From Ascaris suum (taxonomy: Eukaryota > Nematoda > Chromadorea > Rhabditida > Ascarididae), in the NCBI GenBank assembly GCA_013433145.1, contig CM024187.1:20387826-20451825 (forward strand): a stretch of DNA of 64,000 nucleotides. The letters run 5' to 3'. The position numbers and the translations under genes were made by a program. Shown here one piece after another: positions 19,484 through 31,000 of this stretch. The notes under the pieces are model-generated. The model saw only the letters and a list, made by a program, of their open reading frames with translations, made no database searches and was not told the origin of the DNA. The number at the start of each line of letters is the position of its first letter. The first letter of the stretch is position 1.

Positions 19484-20441
19484 GTTGAGACATATTCCAA
19501 TTGTCAATAAGCATTCAGATATCAGAGGTTTCAATTTCATTCAAGCATTTATGTTGTGTAGAGAACCGCAAAAGCCATCCTCTCACTTTCTCTTCCCCTA
19601 TTTTCCCCGACATCTCCTACACCGATACGTCATTGACCCTTCCTCGATCTCCTTCAGTTTGTTGCCAGAGGTATTGATTCACTGCGACCTAGGTATGCAG
19701 CAAACAGTACACGTCTATTACCATAACTACCAAAGCGATTGCGATTGCTCAAAGCAGTGAGAGAAAAGAGAGAAATAAGCTTGACATGAAAGGCTATTTT
19801 CTTTGTTTTGAACGAAATCTTCGTATCATCTTTCCTATCCAAAAAATAGAAAAAGAAAGGCGACTAATCAATAATGCGAATTGTTAGCAATATCGAAAAA
19901 AAAAACGTCAAAATAATGGCGACTTAAAGGTGGAAAGCGTTCGTGTGTTAGGAGCAAAATCGAACCTCCAAATGCGCATATATCATTTCAGAAAAATTCG
20001 GCGACTCAACAGAACAAGACATCAATGAATGCAAACGAAAGCGACGCTAAAAGACAGATAGGTACCCTCGAACAATCAATAAAGAGGGGAAAAAAAAACG
20101 AGTCTTTATTCTATAATTACATGCCTGTGGTAAAAAGAATTTCATCTTCGCATCGATGCACATATAAAACATAAAAGAAAAGCGGAAAAGACAAGAAATT
20201 GAAACAAACAATATCGGATAAACTCTAACAAAAGTAAGCCATCACCTGTAGTAACAATTCGTTAACACAGAAGAGGTACAATTTCAAGAAATTAAAGTAA
20301 GAAAAAATGTGGAAATTTCTGATAAATTCCCTTTCTTATGCAATTTCAAATAAATTGCAAATGCACATTATTGCGTTGATCGATTCATATAGTATATCGC
20401 TATATTTTAACGCAATTATTTAGTTCATCAAATTACAGCCA

Positions 20442-20495
20442 TAAAGGCTATTGAAGACAGTCAACATCTCAAACCAGACTTTGCAATAGCCTTTG
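20442..20495. repeat. Hairpin with 11-bp perfect stem
   Basis: AAAGGCTATTG at 20443-20453 pairs with CAATAGCCTTT at 20484-20494, with one further G-T pair outside and a 30-nt loop. It lies in gene-free DNA. Confidence 0.6.
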
Positions 20496-21560
20496 GCAAA
20501 ACAAAAAATTTCTTCATAGAGGTGAAATAATTTCTTTCAGAATAAATTCCTTCTCATTCAAATTTCATTTTCCTAAGTTTCTTCTTCAAATAAGTTTAAT
20601 ATTTGATGAAAAACTAATAAAACTTATCCTCTTTGATTTCCTCTATCAAATAGACAAAATTTTTTTTGCCAGAAATGAAAAATAAAACAATTTTTTTTCC
20701 TCCGACATTTGTTACTCTATTAGTACTTTCGGAGTACGTGACGATATAAGTGCTGCAGAATTTTCTTCAATAGTCCATTTGGAAACTGCTGTCAACGAAT
20801 ACTGCCACACAAGTTAGAAGTTTCAGTTCAGTTTGTTGGCTCTTTTCGCGTTAACATCATTAGATAACCTATTTACCTGTTCACCTTGAAGAAATAAATG
20901 ATGGAAAAAATTTTATACGAGTGGGAACATCTCACCTGCAAAAACATTTTTAATTTTCAAATATTGAGTGGCAAAGAAATAGAATGCCGAAAAGTCGAAT
21001 GCTGAGCGAGAATAACTGATCAATCGAGCGCATATGTTGAAGCATTAAAATGGGATGAACTTAAAACGTTTTAGAGGAAATCAAATGAGAGCGAAAAAAA
21101 TCAATAAAAATAAACAGCTAAAAACAACGCACATAAGGATTAGAAAGTGTTAAGCGTTTATCAGTAGTAACTAAGATGATAATTTACAATTAACTATCGC
21201 CATTAAACCGTTATAAAAGTGAGAAAAAATAATAGAAAGATAAAATAAGCAAAAAGAAGCAATAAAAGAACAAGTCATAGAAGAGTTAATTGTAGGGCAA
21301 TAAATTAAATGTAAACAGAGAGATTTTGATGGAGAATAACATGAAACAAAAAACTGACCTTTGCAGAACTATTCAAATAAAACATGAAGAAGGATTGAAG
21401 TGGGTAACGGGCACACGACGACGATAATTTTTGACCACTTGACCACTTCACCTTTTTTTCGGAATCGACGTATGGAAAAAATCACATTAAATGCGCCCTA
21501 TCGCGTCCAATCTCATACAGTTATCAATGTATACAATTGATGTAACGTACACTGTCCGTC

Positions 21561-21586
21561 TATATATATATATATATATATATATA
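21561..21586. repeat. Short (TA)n microsatellite
   Basis: Thirteen TA units in spacer, the shortest of the TA arrays in the window. Confidence 0.95.
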
Positions 21587-22965
21587 CCAATAAGCCGCAA
21601 CAAATTTTGAGTAGCATATGTACAAAAAGCAAAACATCCCTCAGGCTAGAATTAGTAACAAATACATAAACGAATAACTTGCAATTGTGCTAATAATCTC
21701 TAAAATCAAGACAACACTCCAATCAATCACTTTGGTAGATCGTCTGAACGTCGAACAGATGAGCCTGCCTACAGATTGCTCTAAAAATTCCCCTGACGAT
21801 GTGGAACGTTTGAGATTTTTATACCGCGACAAAACGGCCATATTTTTCAACAACAGGTGCAACAATTCTATTGTCAGTTGCAATATTTTTCTCAAATAAA
21901 TCCAACTCAATATAAGGAATTTTTTTTTATTATTATCAGCTGCACTTGACAGATTATTTCTTCTATCAAATAAGTCTGGTTTTAATTCAAATATATTAGA
22001 AAATATTTTTCGCTAAGAATTTCGTTCAACTGAAGAATTTTTACTAAGCACAACAACAAAACAAAGCAGATAATTCATCAAAAATGTGCTACAATATAAA
22101 ATTTGAAATGCTTGAAAAATGATTTCTTCCGATTAAAACAAAAAATGTTTTATCTCAGAAGAGATTTATTCAACAAATGAACAATTTTCTCTAATTGAAA
22201 GACAACTGCCACTAAATTTCTCATAATAAATTCATCGAGTGGGATTTTTTTTTTTTCATTTCAATACCCTTCTTATAAATAAAAACACTATAGAAATGTT
22301 TGAGTGAATTTATTTTCGTATCAAAAACATGTTTTCCCCCTCCGATAGAATGGAATATTATTTTATTATAACGAGACTTTTGTTGAGAAATCTTAGAAAT
22401 ACACACAGAATATCTATTGCTATGCGTTTGCAAAATGATTGCCGTGCAAAAAATCGTATTTAATAAAACGTGTAGCCGATGAATTTTTCCTCGAGAAATC
22501 CATCGATAAATTCGAGAGTTTAATTGTTGGAACTTTCAAATTCAATAGTGAATGCTTAGCCTTTTCTTTGGGAGAATTCATTTAGCCTCGAATAGGCGAG
22601 CTTTTCTTTGCTTTTCACTAATATGTGGGCGCTGACTGTGGTGGGGCACCAATCGGATGGCTTCTGCGCAATCCCATTTGCAGCGTTGAAACCCTTCGGG
22701 AAATTTTTTGGCAATCACGGGTAAACTGAATGACGCTTGCAACGATCTCACAACGCGCATGCACAAGCACATCGTCGTCGATAGGTTGATCGAACGTTTT
22801 AAGGGTAACTTTTGTCCAGAACAATATTCTCAAACCAATAAGTTTTCACTCTCTAGAGATACCTACTGGCTCACTTACTAACGCTCACTGGATCGTGCCA
22901 TTGACGTAGCAGATTGCTAACGAATAACTAAGCAGAGACGAACGTGTCACAGGTGCGTCAACCAC

Positions 22966-23088
22966 TTGAAGAGAAAAGACCATGCGAATAACAGTGCTGC
23001 CGAGGATGGTTAGGATGAATTTGGCATGGTCCAAAAAGACGGAAGGGTCATAATCTGTTACTTGTATATCGGTAGTAGAGGATGTCAT
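22966..23088 (-). CDS. Weak candidate first exon of a membrane protein
   Basis: On the minus strand an ATG at 23088 follows a TTTAG that could be a trans-splice acceptor. It opens 41 codons up to a possible CAA|GTGGTT donor. The peptide has a Ser/Thr/Asp-rich start (MTSSTTDIQVTDYDPSVFL) followed by a hydrophobic segment (AKFILTILGSTVI), like the N-terminus and TM1 start of many nematode receptors. No matching further exons were identified, so it may be chance. Confidence 0.2.
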
Positions 23089-25449
23089 ATTTTCAGCTAA
23101 ACATTTCAAAGGAAAGAAGTGCTGTTGCGATTGTTTAGACAACGGGGACAACGCTCATGGCGGAAGCGCACAAAGAAAAAATTCTAACCGACTGCTCTAA
23201 TAGATCCACAAAATAACCTTTCCTAACGTATTCGCAATAATCCTTTACGAGATGAAATATTTAATGGGACCAGTCAATTCGGCCTCGAAAAAATGCCATT
23301 AATATTGGCCAGAAAATAGCGCACGAACAGCAACTGGCAACACATGTCAGTGAGATGAATGCAAAGCAAGTCACTCATAAATGTGTGACACTCTTCTGCA
23401 ATAACCGCAAAAAAAAAAGGCAACACAGACTTCTGGTGCACTGTATGCATGGTTTACAGTACAATAGTGCAGCATCTCTCATAAATCATCTCTAATGACA
23501 ATGCTAAATGACAGATGTTGGTCCTTTCGTGAGCATACGTATCAGAACTGCTCAGTGAAGTTCGGGTGTGCAAAGAATTAGCGATGATAGCTTGTACGTG
23601 ATGATATTTGAGCATATTTTTAAGCTTTTCCTTGTAAATCTGCAATTGCAACGCGCATTATAGCAACGATCTATCTGCGCTTATTCACGTATACTCGTCC
23701 ATCTGTCTAACAAGTAGGTTTTACTCGAGAACGAAAAAAGAACAGAATTCCGAGATTTTATGGTTTTTTCTCGACACCTGGAGCACGAAAGATATCTGCG
23801 TGCATTTTAGACCGGTTCGGCCGTAAAAAAATGAATTTTTTTTTTGGAAATCTGTATGACCGTTTCCAATAATTGAGACATAATGATAGTACAGCGCGTA
23901 TTCACTTGCACATAGCTTTAACTGGACAACTACTAAGTTCAAGAAAAAGTTTGGTCACGCGCCAGTTTCTCTAGTAGGCTTCTTCATTTGTTTACACAGA
24001 TAGGTGTAATCAGCAAAAAGCGAAAGGAAACAAGCCAACGTTATTGGAAGAGTATACGAAGGGAAAAAATTGGAGTCAACATGAGAAGCTTGCTGGAGGA
24101 TGGGTATATGGGAGCGGGGGGAGGCATCTTTTACGAGTGGAACTCTCGCCGGAATGAAGTTTTCGTCGGTGTGGAATTGGTTCGGCCATTCATCGTTGTC
24201 GACAAAGCATCAATGCGGTAGAGTTTCTTTGAATTCCACATACAATATCGATGAAATTTCGAGATGTGCATGCACGCAAATAAACAGCAATATAAGCAGC
24301 GACGAGGACTGCGCACATCTGCGCCACAAACGTTTCCGTCGTGACGCAAACAATCACTACTGCAAATGACTTGCTCTGCAACTTTCTGTGGTGCAAGTGC
24401 CCATGACGGTGCTCTCCAACGCAAATGCGACAAGAAAAAGTCGTATGGCGTTTGCGTCAATAACACGGAAATTTCGAGGTAAGAAGGTCTTGTGGCGCAT
24501 TGACCTAAAGCATAGAACCACTTGGTGTGAAAGTCTTATAGGGCAAGCGTCCGCAACGAAAATGCCCTATGACCTCGCCGGATTGCTGTGCCGTGGGCAA
24601 ATGCGTTGCAACGCAACGCTGTGAACGTATCTTCTACCGCATCAATGTCCTGGCACAATCCTCCACCACGGCACAATAATAATAGTACGATGCGCCTGCG
24701 TCGCATCATGAAACCGGAGTTTAAAATGACCTGGTTTAATGCATAACATACTTCAGAAAGTAAAAACAAGGTGGAACTAAAAGGAGGCAGCGAAAAAATC
24801 GGAAAAATATCCGTCGAAAACATCGGTTAGTCAGGAAAAAAAAAGGTATGTTAAAGAGGGAAGTAGGTGCCGTTGACGGGAAACGAAGAAATGCATCAAC
24901 CTACCTCTGGACTACAGCTCGTTCCTTTCGACATCATTAGACCCATCTAGAGACGCACAGAGTTGCGTCGGTGGCTACAATAGGACGACTGCCTTCTTCG
25001 CTTACGCAAACAAGACCGGTTTTCAAAAACAAATTGACGTCACTTTTACATACTGCAACACATCAAGCGTCACTAAGCTATACGATAACGATTCATGTCT
25101 TCGCTCGTTATTTTGTATAATATAAGATCATGTAACATTAAAAAAAAAAAACAGAGATCGCAAATAGGTCAATTAAAGAAATGCAAAAGAGTGATAAGGC
25201 TAGTTATATATGTATGAATGGCTTTACACCGATACATTTATGCATATGATTTTAAAGCGACTTCAAGTGCCCGATAAAAACGGGGCTTTTGTGAGATGAA
25301 TTTAAACAAAGGAGGTGAAATGCTTTTATTACCGACTAAATTATTTCCCTTTCCCATATAAATCTGATTTTATTTCAACTGCATCCGAGTATTTTTTTTT
25401 TCTGCCCAGGTGTTTCGTGAGAATTTAAGCATTCCAAGAGAAATACTCA

Positions 25450-25555
25450 ATTCAAATAACGGAGTAAAGATATAGTAAAGATATATAGTAAAGATATGTA
25501 AAGAAGAGTAAAGATATACATAAGTAATATATAGTAAAGAGTATATATATAGTAT
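25450..25555. repeat. Degenerate tandem repeat of AGTAAAGATAT type
   Basis: The words AGTAAAGATA, TATAGTAAAG and close variants recur at least six times in about 100 bp. It is non-coding AT-rich spacer. Confidence 0.7.
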
Positions 25556-25748
25556 AACTTACTCGTCAGGTCGACAAATGCGGTCTAAAATAAGTACGGC
25601 TGGTTCGGCGTTTAGCTCTGCTCATATCCTAAATTAATGTGAACTTCAATTCCGTTAACTGTGATAATTTCGTCACAACTCTGAATATACGACCTGTTTA
25701 ATGAGAGATTTGTATATTTCTATAGAAACTTATTTTTCCAAGCGCTCA

Positions 25749-25792
25749 GCTCTCTCTCTTTCTCTTTCTCTTTCTCTCTCTCTCTCTCTCAG
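25749..25792. repeat. TC-rich simple repeat
   Basis: A (TCTCTT)n run merging into (TC)n. It gives a false Leu-Ser repeat reading frame. Confidence 0.9.
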
Positions 25793-26641
25793 ATTTCAGC
25801 ATTGCAATACTTACATAGGTTCTTATATATGGCATTTTCATTTCGTGAACATATTAAACTCGGAAATTATAAAATATATTCCAATCGGGCGTCCTGTTTC
25901 TCAAGCAGCGGCCGCCAGCCGTAACCCCCCGTAAAATAACGAGTGCACATAACACATCACATCATCGGCGGGTAGGGCGACACATGTGCTATCGGCTCAT
26001 TGCTCGCCATTCGCACTCGGTTCAGCGCTGTTGTTGCGTTGCTGGAAAAGTTCGTACACGTTTTTGCATACCTTAGAAATTGCACTTTTTAAGTACATGG
26101 AAAATCAATTATCCGTATGCTTGCTCTCACTGCTGGTAATCTCAACCTCAACCACTGAGCATACTGAAAATCCTTGCTTGAAGAAATCCGTCGTTGTAGT
26201 GATCTTCCATCCACTCTGTCCACTCACAATTGCAGTGTCTGTTCCAATTGCGATCAATCCTGTGCCATCCTGATCCATTGCCTAGGACAGACAGGTCTGG
26301 GAACTATAAAGTCTTTGACTGTGCCATCCTATTTTTCTCCAAGCAGGTAAGCCTTTTGCCCCAGTCTCGATCGCATTCCGGATGGGATTTCAATTGGATG
26401 TCAGCTGCTGCATACACACGTCAACAAGAATCAAAGGCGCTTCAGAGCTCTACTAAACTCTTACCTTTGGCTAACACGCCGTTTCGTAAATGCGTCCTGA
26501 TGAACCTGCTAACTGGCGTCTTTGTCAAATGCAGCGGCTTAGTGGGCAGCCTTTGGAGAAATGCGGTCGTTTTCGTTGAAATCCATGAGGACAGAGAAAA
26601 TTGTTGTTTTGCATAGTGGAAGTAGCACACAGAGCTGGGAC

Positions 26642-26662
26642 GGGGGGGGGGGGGGGGGGGGG
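26642..26662 (+). repeat. G21 homopolymer
   Basis: A run of 21 G on the plus strand in spacer, 160 nt before the 26823 hairpin. Confidence 0.95.
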
Positions 26663-26822
26663 AGGGATTCTGATAGACAAAACATCGTTTGCTTTGCAAT
26701 ATCTTCTGATGGCGACAGTTTGACAATTTCGTGCATGAGATCAAAGTTTTTCTGTCACATGAAGGGAAAATCTTTTTCAAACTTAAAGGTTTCTTCATAA
26801 ACTGCAATATTAACTTCGCTAA

Positions 26823-26891
26823 GTCTAATAGTAATTGTTCAACGACAACAAGACAAAGAGTCTTGCTGTCGTTGAAAAATTATTATTGGAC
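26823..26891. ncRNA. Near-perfect 69-nt hairpin, candidate small-RNA precursor
   Basis: Positions 26823-26854 pair with 26860-26891 around a 5-nt loop. Of 32 pairs only two mismatch (848/866 A-C, 837/877 G-A), with two G-T pairs on top. The core arms are CAACGACAACAAGAC and GTCTTGCTGTCGTTG. Size and shape resemble a nematode pre-miRNA, although the loop is small and the stem unusually perfect, which would also suit a palindromic mobile-element scar or an endo-siRNA hairpin. It lies alone in an intergenic stretch. There is no expression evidence, and I do not recognise a known miRNA seed. Confidence 0.35.
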
Positions 26892-28090
26892 ATAATATTG
26901 CAAAAGAGCGTCCTCAGATATTTTTGAACTAAAGTCCAACATCTCTGAGAAAAAAAAAAGATTTCTATGTTTTTTCCTCACAAAATAAATCCATGTATTC
27001 GAAGTTATCGATCTGATACCCCTTTAGAAATTATACTTAGTGCCTTTTTTTTTTGAAACGCAAGAGCATGGAGGGGGAGAAAAAAAAGCTAAGACGCAGT
27101 GTCGCTAGCACCTCTGCCGGCTGCTGCCAATTGGAACAGAATGAAGGTCTTAAGAGGATGTAAGGTAAGGTGTTAAGCGTCGATGCTAACATCCTTGCCA
27201 TTTTGCTTTATTGTCATTCATAGGTGAGACCTAATATCTACACCTGTCGCCTCAGGCAACATTTCTATTGCAATTCTTTTCGCCATTAAATTACTTTTAG
27301 ACAACTTTGTCTCTTAGAAAATACCAACACCTGAAATTTTGCCTCATTTATCGTTTTATTTCAACGTACTGTGATGAAGTTTAGTTGCCAGGTGCTCTAC
27401 ACTAATGCAATCTTATAAAACGTTTCATAGTCTCTATATAGGCGAGAGCGTCGGATTGGGATTTGAATCTTATAGTTTTGTAGAGCAGTGCGATCTACGT
27501 GCAAGCAAGGAGAGGAGCTAAGAGAGAGAGAAAAAAAATGTTCCTTGTTAGTTCCGAAAAAAAACTCTCCGATTTTGTTCTCGGTTTCGTTTTCTCGACT
27601 AGAATCATAATTATTCTACAATAGATCATTGCGCCTACAGAATATCAGTAGGCTTTCATATGGTATCATTTTTATTCATCTTCATTAGTTTTCAGCTCAA
27701 TAAAAGTGTGCATTGTTTTCTTGTTTTGTGAATAAATATATAAAACTTTTCTGCATTGTTCCTATTTCACAGTACAAAGTTATCTTTACCAATGCAAATA
27801 TAAAATTCTTTTACAGTTCTGCGAACAAAATTACAATACAGGGAATAAAAAGTTGTTTTTGTTTTTTCTTGCGAACAAATACTCTCTAAAACTACATTGT
27901 GCTTCTAACAAGTCTTCAGGGATATGACTGTCTCTTTGAAAGTGTCGTGTAGTGTCCACAAGGAAATATAGAAAGAGGATCGTAGTCATATGCGTTCTCC
28001 TTGCAGTTTAACCCTGCCGGCTCTAAATGATCTTATAGCTCTATTTTCTCTGTGAATGTACGATGCTTTCAGTTTCTGAAATTGCATCGA

Positions 28091-31000
28091 ATGTCTATAA
28101 AATGCATTCCAGAGATGAGGGCGAAAACTGGCTCAATATATGCGGACCTCTATGTGAAAAGATCTCATCGTGCTCGCCGTCTACCGACCCTAGCACGTCC
28201 TTGGAGGCCTCGTGTAATTGCCTGGGCTGGTCCAGCCGCCTTCTATCGAAACAGGTTCATTTTGATGTCGCTAGTTTTTCGTCCCAGCAAATCTGTTTTT
28301 TTCATACCTTCTTGGCCTACTTTTTACCAGGTAAACGTGTTCGCCGAATTATTGCCTTCTTATCCAGGGGGGAGGGGAGGGAGCATTCAGCAGTACTGGC
28401 CGATAAAGGCGAAGGAACTGTGAAATCATTGAAACTGTGGTCATTTTTATCGTTAAGTGTTTGCCACCTCTGCAGGCAAAAAAAAGTTTTATCTTAGATT
28501 TTAAGCTGAAGCCTCAAACGTCCAGGCATTTATCGCTCAAATCTTCCCGGGGGTGTCACTAACGATGGAACGTCGATGCGTACGTCGACGGATACTAGTG
28601 TAGATAAGTACATCAATGGGAGGTGTAAAATTTTCTACATTTACGCAGCAGTACAGCACCAGAAACCTTTTAGGCATGCCGCCATATAGCATCGAACAGC
28701 ATCTTCCTCATCAGCGCACGAGTTCATTTCCAAGGCATCACAGCTGAACATCCGTTTCGCGTCACGAAATTTCCGGTAGAAGCTAGAAAAAAAAAGTGCG
28801 ACGGTTCAGTTGTGAAAAAGTGGGAACTTTGTCTCCCAACATTCATTGCATAAAATCGCTGCGCAATGTCTGAAGTAGATGTGCTTGAAATCCCATTTCT
28901 GCTTGTTCAGTTAGGTGTATTATTATTCTGTCGGCGGGCATTTGCCGGAAATTTTGTGAATGCTCATTGAGCCGTTTTATATATACGTTTTCTTTCTTTA
29001 CTATATATGAGGAAAATAGTAATTTCCTTCAGTAGTTTTCCTGAGTGAAAAGGTTTTGATTGCAGCAAGCTAAGGGAATAAGTTTTTTATATGTCACGTA
29101 ACTATAAGGAACAATTCAAATTGATGAACGCATCCACTATAAGCAGTCATTGCAGGTTTTATGAGATGGATCAGTGGTATAAGGCACGAATCGATAAGCC
29201 AGAAATTATCCCGAAGCTTCACATTATCGACCCTGACAAATATCTGCAACCGCTGGAGGAACGATTAAAAGGTAGATGATAACTGGTATGAATTGAAAAG
29301 TGAACGCTTTTTGACTATCTTTGAAAAACAAAGACACGTTTCCTCGTTTTGCTCTTTCTGTTTCGCTTCTTCATCCGTCCTTCATCGCACCTTTTCCCTT
29401 TTTGAGCTCCTTGTAAGTTAGAAAGGTCCATAAGATGGAGCATGATGAAAAAAGAAGCAAATACGAGGGAAATATGACCGGTTCGAGTGCCGTTCTATGC
29501 AACTTGATCAAGTTAAAGAAGTGGATATCCATTTATAAATGAGAATATTTTTTTGCAGCGAGAAAAAAAAAGGGTTTTCGAGTCAGTAATTTATGTCCTC
29601 TTCACACTTATGTCATAATCTCTATCCGTTAAACGAAACCTTATCTTTATTATGTGGAAGGATATTGAATAGCTAAACAGTGTTGTGACTATAAAACAGT
29701 GGCTTGTTAAGGGGCTCATTAAGATTTTTATTTGATAATTGGCACTTCCAAAATATTATATTGCATTTGCTGTGTTAAATTAGCCTTCATCAATGCTTAC
29801 CCTCTTGAAACAACAGTATTTATTGATAGCATCGGCTATAAATTTCATGCAATTTCCGAGCTTTATTTTTTATCACGTGCACAGCTTATATTTCCCAGTC
29901 GATGATGGTTCTGATATGATAGATTTCAGGAGAAACATTGTGGCAGAAAATGCTGGTTTTTTTTTTGGTAGTTGAGAAGGAAAATGCAGTTTGGTAGTTT
30001 TTTGTAGAGAAAATGCTCGTCCAAATTGACTGCAGTTTAGATTGCGTGGTGCGATAGTGCGTGCTGCGTTACGGGAAGATGACTTTTGGTCAAGGGAGCT
30101 GAGAAGGAACGTGATGAAGGATGACTCGATGAAAGTTGTAGAAGAAAAAATTGTTAGGCTATGCTGTGGGTGAAATAGTGGAGGAGGAGTTGCTGCTCTG
30201 CGGAATCAATCCCTCTAGCAAATCAGAAGCGGGTATGAGTTAACAGCGGTAGTGCGCATGAAGATTCTTTGTTCTTTTAGAAGCCGAACAGCCAAGAATC
30301 GATATAGGATTCAAGGAGCGAAAAGAGAAGGTGCTAAAAAAGCAGATACCGAGGGAGGATTTAGAAAAGCTGTCACGAACGTTGCAACGTTAGTTTTTTG
30401 CTATTTTATTGCACTTGAATTGTGGTTTGGAGGATCCTCATTCGATCACCACCTCACTTTAATGTTTTAACGAAAGTAAAAGCATCCTCGTTTGAATCGT
30501 TCATTAGAAATTCGTCGGCGTTCTTAGCTAGTTGAGGTATTATTGTTAAATGCCACTTGGGAAGATGAAGCACTTTAGAATCTATCGCCTCGTGTTTTAT
30601 TTCTCGCATGTATTCATGACAAATTCCATGGTTACGTTCCAGGTATTTTGAGCTAAGGTGGACACTCCTTCTACCCTCCCGTCTATCCCGTAGCTAATTG
30701 AAGGGTTGCTTTCATCAGTTCTAGTCGCAAATATCAGGTTCTAGAGGACCCGAAGTTACAGAGAAGTCCTGTCTTGATTACCTGAGGATGAGGATAAGAT
30801 CCATCTAGTTCAGCATCTCGATTAAAGCATATTTAGACGATGATTCCGCCGACGATATGTCATATGCTATCTATGTGCATATCCTGCGCTGATACAGAGC
30901 TTTAACATATGAACGGCTCCTTGAGTAAATATCTTACTTAAATTAATGGGAATTTGTTTTCATGAGCATTATGGAAATGTTCGCCCGGGTTATCTGGCTG

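Larger units (their letters stand above)
19484..28072. other. Long spacer between glutaredoxin and MRPL38
   Basis: About 8.6 kb of AT-rich DNA has no recognised gene. It holds a short (TA)n run (21561), an AGTAAAGATAT-like degenerate tandem (25450-25555), a TC-rich run (25749-25792), a G21 run (26642) and hairpins at 20443 and 26823. One weak candidate membrane exon lies at 22966-23088. The glutaredoxin promoter, and possibly a first exon, should lie in the first part; the MRPL38 promoter lies just before 28072. GC-richer patches near 22600, 24100-24700 and 25900-26600 have open frames without identifiable domains. Confidence 0.5.

Noticed and set aside
21641..21910. Minus-strand frame ending in a hydrophobic stretch
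   Set aside because: AT-rich DNA readily yields such peptides; no splice partners could be found.
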